From Rhodohalobacter barkolensis (GTDB lineage Bacteria > Bacteroidota > Rhodothermia > Balneolales > Balneolaceae): DNA of 64,000 nt. Location of the stretch: assembly GCF_002834295.1 (NCBI RefSeq), contig NZ_PISP01000001.1, forward strand, positions 1,736,001 through 1,800,000, given 5' to 3'. Every line of letters begins with the position of its first letter. The stretch's first letter is position 1. Positions 55,358 through 64,000 of the stretch are shown one piece after another. The position numbers and the translations under genes were made by a program. A model generated the notes under the pieces. That model worked only from the letters and a program-made list of their open reading frames with translations, ran no database searches and was not told the origin of the DNA.

Positions 55358-55390
55358 ATTCATCGGGTGGCTCACCGTCATCCGATGAAT
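55358..55390. terminator. Probable terminator between convergent serC and rhomboid gene
   Basis: ATTCATCGG (55358-55366) pairs with CCGATGAAT (55382-55390), with an inner GGTG/CACC stem. The T-run after it is short, so confidence is moderate. Confidence 0.5.
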
Positions 55391-55400
55391 TTTCCTGATT

Positions 55401-55997
55401 TTAAATCAGTCCAAAAAGTGTCAGAATATGATCTACGCTATTCGGAATAAAGAAAATAAGGTAAAGAATCCCCCAGATTGCACCGGCAATATGAGCTTCG
55501 TGATTCACATTTCCTCCCTCCCGCTTACTCTCAAACACGCTGTACAGTAAGAACATAATCCCAAAGATCCAGGCGGGGATGGGTATGGGGAGCAGAATGA
55601 TTATAATTTTTTCTGTCGGATAGAGAAAAATATACCCAAACAGTATACTTTCTACTGCACCGGATGCCCCAAGGGTAGCATAATTTGGATTTTCCCGATG
55701 GCGAACTAACGAGGGTATTGCAGAAAAGGCCAACCCGGAAAAATAGAGCGCGAGATAATGATAAATGCCGAGTGTCTGCTCTATCACTACCCCAAAAAAG
55801 AAGAGTACAAACATATTGACCAACAGATGTCCTATACCGGCATGCAAAAAACCTGAAGTGATAATCTCATACCAGGTTCCTTCCCTGACTGTTCGGTATG
55901 GCCTGAGCATTCCCAAATCCATAATTTTGGGATTGACATATAATGCTATAAAAGAGATGAAACCTGTGATTGCAATAAGTGTAAGAGTAACCGTCAT
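55401..55997 (-). CDS. Rhomboid-family intramembrane serine protease
   Basis: 198 residues, about six membrane helices. The catalytic dyad is visible: Ser112 in LGASGAVES and His169 in NHEAHIAGAIWG. It also has HLLVNMFVLFFFG with the conserved His and Asn in helix 2. It cleaves membrane proteins within the bilayer; the substrate is unknown. Confidence 0.93.
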   Translation of the reverse strand: MTVTLTLIAITGFISFIALYVNPKIMDLGMLRPYRTVREGTWYEIITSGFLHAGIGHLLVNMFVLFFFGVVIEQTLGIYHYLALYFSGLAFSAIPSLVRHRENPNYATLGASGAVESILFGYIFLYPTEKIIIILLPIPIPAWIFGIMFLLYSVFESKREGGNVNHEAHIAGAIWGILYLIFFIPNSVDHILTLFGLI

Positions 55998-56139
55998 AAA
56001 TGATCTCTGTTTTGAAAGGAATCATGAATATAACAAATCCGGATTTCTTTAAAGCATGAACTTCTATTTACTGTATTTTTCTTAATCCTTTAAATTGCTA
56101 ATTTCACACATCTCGTACCCCAAACTAATCAACCAAAGC

Positions 56140-56817
56140 ATGTACCGGGTTTTTAAACAATTACTACTCCTCTCTTTTGCAGTCTTATTTATTTCGTCCT
56201 GTGGAATTACCCGAAAAGGTTCCGCACCCGATCGTGCGGATTACTCTGATTTTTCACCCGGTTCAGCAATTGAGTCCGGTGTAGCCAGCTGGTACGGCCC
56301 TAACTTTCATGGAAAACTTACTGCAAACGGTGAAACCTACAATATGGATGGTTTAACTGCGGCACATCGAAGTCTTCCATTTAACACAGTTGTTCAGGTC
56401 GAAAATAAAGGAAATGGTAAAACTGTTATTGTCAGAATTAACGACAGGGGGCCCTATGCAGATAATAGAATTATAGATTTATCCCGCAAAGCTGCGCGGG
56501 AAATTGACATGATTGATGCCGGTACTGCGAATGTAGAAGTTTTCCTGGTTGAAGAGGGGGATCGGCCTTTGTCTGATCAAAACCTAGGCAGTATTGAAAC
56601 GTTTACCGTACAACTTGCATCATTTAATTCCCGTAATGAAGCTGAAAATTTTCTAAACCAAATATCAGGTGCAAGAGTTGAGACTGTACCTGTTGCCGGT
56701 GATACCGTTTACAGAATTTACTATGGCACATATGATGATCCCGATGATGCCCGCTCTGCCATGCAACGCCTCAGACAGCAAGGGTTTGATGGTTTTGTGA
56801 AGCAGACACAGAACTAA
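56140..56817 (+). CDS. rlpA: RlpA-family lipoprotein with SPOR domain
   Basis: The start is set at 56140 (MYRVFKQLLLL), because from there a lipobox (FISSCG) follows with proper spacing; an upstream in-frame ATG at 56095 would put 15 residues before the signal peptide. The double-psi barrel occupies about residues 45-130 (GVASWYGPNFHGKLTANGE, AHRSLPFNT, NDRGPY), and the SPOR domain about 150-225 (FTVQLASFNSRNEAENFL). RlpA acts at the divisome on denuded peptidoglycan. Confidence 0.9.
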   Translation: MYRVFKQLLLLSFAVLFISSCGITRKGSAPDRADYSDFSPGSAIESGVASWYGPNFHGKLTANGETYNMDGLTAAHRSLPFNTVVQVENKGNGKTVIVRINDRGPYADNRIIDLSRKAAREIDMIDAGTANVEVFLVEEGDRPLSDQNLGSIETFTVQLASFNSRNEAENFLNQISGARVETVPVAGDTVYRIYYGTYDDPDDARSAMQRLRQQGFDGFVKQTQN

Positions 56818-56889
56818 TTTTTTCTCAAATCATGGATTGATTTTTCATCGATTAGGGTTAACATGCCATAACTCAAATTAATCAAGCTC

Positions 56890-58368
56890 ATGAAGAAAGA
56901 TATCATCGTAATTGGAAGTGGTTTTGGCGGTCTCGCCACAGCTTCCAGGCTATTATCAAAGGGACATAATGTAACTATTTTTGAAAAACGTGATAAACCC
57001 GGTGGCCGTGCCTACGTCTATGAAATAGACGGATTCAAGTTTGACGGAGGACCTACAGTCATCACAGCCCCTTTTATGTTTGATGACATCTATGCCGCGG
57101 CAGGCAAAAAGCGTGAAGACTACTTTAAGCTGGTACCATGCGATCCGTTTTATAGAATTTTTGATCACAAGGGGGTGCCATTTGACTATAACAACGATCA
57201 CGAATTTATTCTCTCTGAAATCGACAAACGAAATCCGGATGATAAGGCCGGCTATGAAGAGTTTATCAAAACTACAAAACCGATTTTTGAAAAAGGTTTC
57301 GTGGAATTAGCAGACAAGCCATTTCTGAAGTTTACAGATATGCTTAAAGTAGCTCCCGATCTTATCAAGCTGCAGTCGCATAAATCTGTTTATAAATATG
57401 TATCGCAATTTATTGAAGATGAATTCCTCAGAAGAGCTTTCTCATTTCACCCGCTTTTGGTTGGTGGGAACCCTTTTGATACCACTTCTATCTACTCAAT
57501 GATCCACTACCTGGAACGAGAATGGGGCGTACACTACGCAATGGGCGGTACCGGCTCTATCGTTAATGGAATGGTTAAGTTGATTGAAGAGCAGGGTGGC
57601 ACAGTAAATCTGAATGCAGAAATTGATGAAATATTAGTTGAAAACGGAAAAGCGAAAGGTATTCGACTAAAAAATGGTGAGATCCATCATGCTGATGTTG
57701 TCGTAAGCAATGCAGATGTAGCTTTTACCTATAAAAACCTGATAGACAAAAAACATCGAAAGAAATATACTGATCGGAAAATTGAGCGTACCAAGTATAG
57801 TATGTCACTATTTGTGATCTATTTCGGTACAAAAAAACGCTATAACGACACCAATCTGGAGCACCACAACATCATCCTAAGCGAACGATACAAAGGATTA
57901 CTTGAGGACATTTTTGACAATAAAAAGCTATCTGAAGATTTCTCTCTCTATCTTCACATGCCCACAAAAACAGATCCATCCATGGCACCTGAGGGTCACG
58001 AAGCGTTTTATGTATTATCCCCTGTTCCACACTTGGATGGCGACACGGATTGGAATGAGATGGCTCCAAAATACCGGAACGCCATCATGCAATTTTTAGA
58101 GGATAACTACCTGCCTGATCTTCAGGAAAATATTGTAGCCGAACACTACATCGACCCGATTCATTTTCAAAATGATCTAAACAGTTTTAAAGGATCAGCT
58201 TTTTCAGTTGAACCCATCCTTACTCAATCGGCATGGTTCAGGCCTCATAACAGAAGTGAAGATGTAGACGATCTATACTTTGTAGGTGCAGGAACTCATC
58301 CGGGAGCCGGACTGCCCGGTGTACTCTCATCGGCAAAAATTGCTGAAGATTTGATCGAGAAACAGTAA
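56890..58368 (+). CDS. crtI: Phytoene desaturase (CrtI-type)
   Basis: Desaturates phytoene in carotenoid synthesis. The FAD motif [18 protein letters not shown] (residues 5-22), [14 protein letters not shown], and the C-terminal [18 protein letters not shown] define the CrtI family. Length 492 is typical. No other crt gene is in this window, so it is isolated. It ends at a terminator. Confidence 0.93.
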   Translation: MKKDIIVIGSGFGGLATASRLLSKGHNVTIFEKRDKPGGRAYVYEIDGFKFDGGPTVITAPFMFDDIYAAAGKKREDYFKLVPCDPFYRIFDHKGVPFDYNNDHEFILSEIDKRNPDDKAGYEEFIKTTKPIFEKGFVELADKPFLKFTDMLKVAPDLIKLQSHKSVYKYVSQFIEDEFLRRAFSFHPLLVGGNPFDTTSIYSMIHYLEREWGVHYAMGGTGSIVNGMVKLIEEQGGTVNLNAEIDEILVENGKAKGIRLKNGEIHHADVVVSNADVAFTYKNLIDKKHRKKYTDRKIERTKYSMSLFVIYFGTKKRYNDTNLEHHNIILSERYKGLLEDIFDNKKLSEDFSLYLHMPTKTDPSMAPEGHEAFYVLSPVPHLDGDTDWNEMAPKYRNAIMQFLEDNYLPDLQENIVAEHYIDPIHFQNDLNSFKGSAFSVEPILTQSAWFRPHNRSEDVDDLYFVGAGTHPGAGLPGVLSSAKIAEDLIEKQ

Positions 58369-58388
58369 CACACAAAATTGATATCCCA

Positions 58389-58424
58389 AAAAAAAGCCTG
58401 CCATTTAAAATGACAGGCTTTTTT
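58389..58424. terminator. Bidirectional terminator between crtI and the transaldolase gene
   Basis: AAAAGCCTG pairs with CAGGCTTTT, with partial ATTT/AAAT pairing inside, A-run left and T-run right. Confidence 0.88.
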
Positions 58425-58436
58425 AAATCTATCCAA

Positions 58437-59093
58437 TTACTTGAGCGATTTCTGTAAATCGTCCCAATCTGCTAAAAACTTCTCAAGCCCAATATCAGTT
58501 AGTGGATGTTTCAGCAGTTGTTCAATCACTTTTAGAGGCATGGTAGCGACGTCAGCACCCAGCCTGGCACTTTCAAGTAGATGCATTGGATGACGGATAC
58601 TTGCGGCCAGTATCTCCGTATCATAACCATAATTGTCATATACGAGACGTATATCCGCAATCAGATCCATTCCCTCGCTCGAGATGTCATCCAGACGACC
58701 GATAAAAGGTGAGATGTATGTTGCCCCTGCCTTTGCGGCGATAAGGGCTTGAGAGGCAGAAAAACAGAGTGTGCAATTTGTCTTGATCCCTTCGTCGCTA
58801 AACGTTTTGATCGCTTTAATTCCATCTTTAATCAAAGGAACTTTTACAACCACATTATCAGCGATGGATGCAATTTTTCTGCCCTCTTCAACTATTTCAT
58901 CATAGGTTGTTGATATCACTTCAGCTGAAACATCACCCTCAACAATATTACAAATTTTGGCAATATGTCCTTCAAAGTCACTCACACCAATTTTAGCGCA
59001 TAGGCTTGGGTTTGTGGTCACTCCATCAAGTACACCTAAATCGTTGGCTTCTTTAATTTCGTCGAGGTCGGCTGTGTCGATAAAAAATTTCAT
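58437..59093 (-). CDS. Transaldolase / fructose-6-phosphate aldolase family
   Basis: 218 residues, small single-domain class (TalB-like, Fsa group). [39 protein letters not shown] with the catalytic Lys, and [15 protein letters not shown] are visible. Transaldolase and F6P aldolase cannot be told apart by eye, so no symbol is given. Monocistronic. Confidence 0.92.
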   Translation of the reverse strand: MKFFIDTADLDEIKEANDLGVLDGVTTNPSLCAKIGVSDFEGHIAKICNIVEGDVSAEVISTTYDEIVEEGRKIASIADNVVVKVPLIKDGIKAIKTFSDEGIKTNCTLCFSASQALIAAKAGATYISPFIGRLDDISSEGMDLIADIRLVYDNYGYDTEILAASIRHPMHLLESARLGADVATMPLKVIEQLLKHPLTDIGLEKFLADWDDLQKSLK

Positions 59094-59223
59094 AGGGGAA
59101 TTTTGTTAAAGGATAATTGTTTTAACTAATATAAAGAATGTTATAAACTCGTACAGGAAAACAGTTTATAGATCATCAACAATTTGCTATTTTAAAGTAA
59201 ATATTAACAGAAATTGAACAGTT

Positions 59224-59523
59224 ATGAGTAATTCAGGAAAAGGATTTACGCTCGGTTTTATTACCGGAACTTTGGTTGGTTCAGCAGTGGCATTGCTTTA
59301 CGCTCCGGATTCGGGCAGTAATACAAGAGGAAAAATTTCGTATCAAGTAAGCAATTACGTTGACGAACTTAATAAGTTAATTAATCAGTTGAAAAATGAA
59401 CGTGAAAAAATTGCTTCAGATGCTAAGCAAAAAGGTGATGATGTGGTATCTGATGCAAAAAAACGAGCCGATGATTTAATAAAAGAGGCCGAGGCTTTAC
59501 TCGAAAATATTGAGAAAAAGTAG
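59224..59523 (+). CDS. YtxH-domain protein
   Basis: 99 residues. A Gly-rich hydrophobic N-terminus (FTLGFITGTLVGSAVALLYAPDSG) is the YtxH motif, followed by a long Lys/Glu/Asp coiled coil (residues 40-97). Family members are linked to stress in other bacteria, without a known mechanism. A terminator follows. Confidence 0.86.
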   Translation: MSNSGKGFTLGFITGTLVGSAVALLYAPDSGSNTRGKISYQVSNYVDELNKLINQLKNEREKIASDAKQKGDDVVSDAKKRADDLIKEAEALLENIEKK

Positions 59524-59548
59524 CCGGCCTTTTTAGTACAGCTTTATA

Positions 59549-59584
59549 ATAAAAAAGCCCTGATGAAAATCAGGGCTTTTTTGT
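59549..59584. terminator. Bidirectional terminator between ytxH gene and rpoC
   Basis: AAAAAAGCCCTGAT pairs with ATCAGGGCTTTTTT round GAAA, an unusually strong 14-bp stem. It ends the rpoBC transcript on the minus strand. Confidence 0.95.
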
Positions 59585-59586
59585 TT

Positions 59587-63888
<4,302 letters not shown>

Positions 63889-63894
63889 GGGTAA

Positions 63895-63901
63895 TCCTCC
63901 C
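63895..63901 (-). promoter_or_regulatory. Shine-Dalgarno site fixing the rpoC start
   Basis: GGGAGGA on the minus strand lies 6 nt before TTG 63888, whereas the longer candidate start at 63903 has no upstream match. Strong SD sites are rare in the rest of the window. Confidence 0.8.
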
Positions 63902-63928
63902 AATTTGATTTATTTAACAGAACAAACG

Positions 63929-64000
63929 TTAGTCAATGTGAATTTCGAGTCCAAGACCCATTAATTCACGGAGTAATACTTTAAACGATTCAGGTATATC
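63929..64000 (-). CDS. rpoB: RNA polymerase subunit beta, C-terminal end (partial)
   Basis: The last 23 residues (DIPESFKVLLRELMGLGLEI then HID) match the conserved RpoB C-terminus. The rest is beyond the window. Upstream of rpoC as in all bacteria. Confidence 0.95.
   Translation of the reverse strand, partial: DIPESFKVLLRELMGLGLEIHID

Noticed and set aside
56095-56139. Upstream ATG for the RlpA gene
   Set aside because: It would place 15 polar residues before the lipoprotein signal peptide; the ATG at 56140 gives a normal one.

Overview
The window looks like chromosome from a Balneolota/Bacteroidota-type bacterium (Balneolaceae is my best guess, an inference). The signs are a tiny basic COX24/mS38-like protein, a short archaeal-like ProS, an HU-type mix of TonB, RlpA-SPOR and PD40 lipoproteins, a Phage_int_SAM_5-like tyrosine recombinase, moderate-to-low G+C, and few Shine-Dalgarno sites. 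Most of the window is housekeeping sequence; one compact mobile island sits in it.

Left chromosomal part (1-37.6 kb). On the minus strand lie a partial M23 peptidase, guaB, purB, an M48 lipoprotein protease, a DUF2779 protein, murB and a CNNM/CBS membrane protein, then ssb and a lysine/diaminopimelate operon transcribed lysC-dapB-dapA-dapD. On the plus strand a 30-residue ribosomal-type protein is followed by a long block: RqcH-like NFACT protein, aroK, aroB, a TamB-like giant, rnr, and a 1122-residue outer-membrane fusion (peptidase + beta-propeller + barrel). After that come a bacilliredoxin, two lipoproteins, sodA, an SthA-like flavoprotein, a DUF429 protein, aspS, a small membrane protein, a LuxR-type regulator whose receiver lacks its phospho-acceptor Asp, and an 80-residue zinc ribbon protein.

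Island (37739-47541, about 9.8 kb). A 16-bp direct repeat, identical to the 3' end of a CAU tRNA gene, bounds the element. Inside are a tyrosine recombinase with paired 11-bp-phased TTGTACC sites at both ends, an unknown 289-residue partner, a HTH (excisionase-like) protein, a 300-bp non-coding segment with three strong hairpins, a very small HUH (rolling-circle type) endonuclease, two small zinc-binding proteins (one C2H2 finger plus a membrane helix), and a cargo operon of type III restriction-modification genes (mod, res) translationally coupled to a third gene with a PD-(D/E)XK nuclease motif. The island is visibly more AT-rich than its surroundings. It restores the tRNA 3' end and supplies a new terminator, while the apparent original terminator is stranded at the far end.

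Right chromosomal part (47.5-64 kb). Two CAU tRNA genes on the minus strand (the second carries an 18-nt palindrome in place of a normal variable loop), then proS-nnr-vanZ, tonB, a DUF1844/NUDIX pair, DUF1015-serC, a rhomboid protease, RlpA-SPOR, crtI, a transaldolase/F6P aldolase, a YtxH protein, and rpoC with the 3' tip of rpoB. Convergent gene pairs are separated by clear bidirectional intrinsic terminators.

The best candidate for something undescribed is the island itself: a tRNA-targeted integrative element pairing a minimal HUH nuclease and a hairpin cluster (a possible origin) with a three-gene type III restriction locus.
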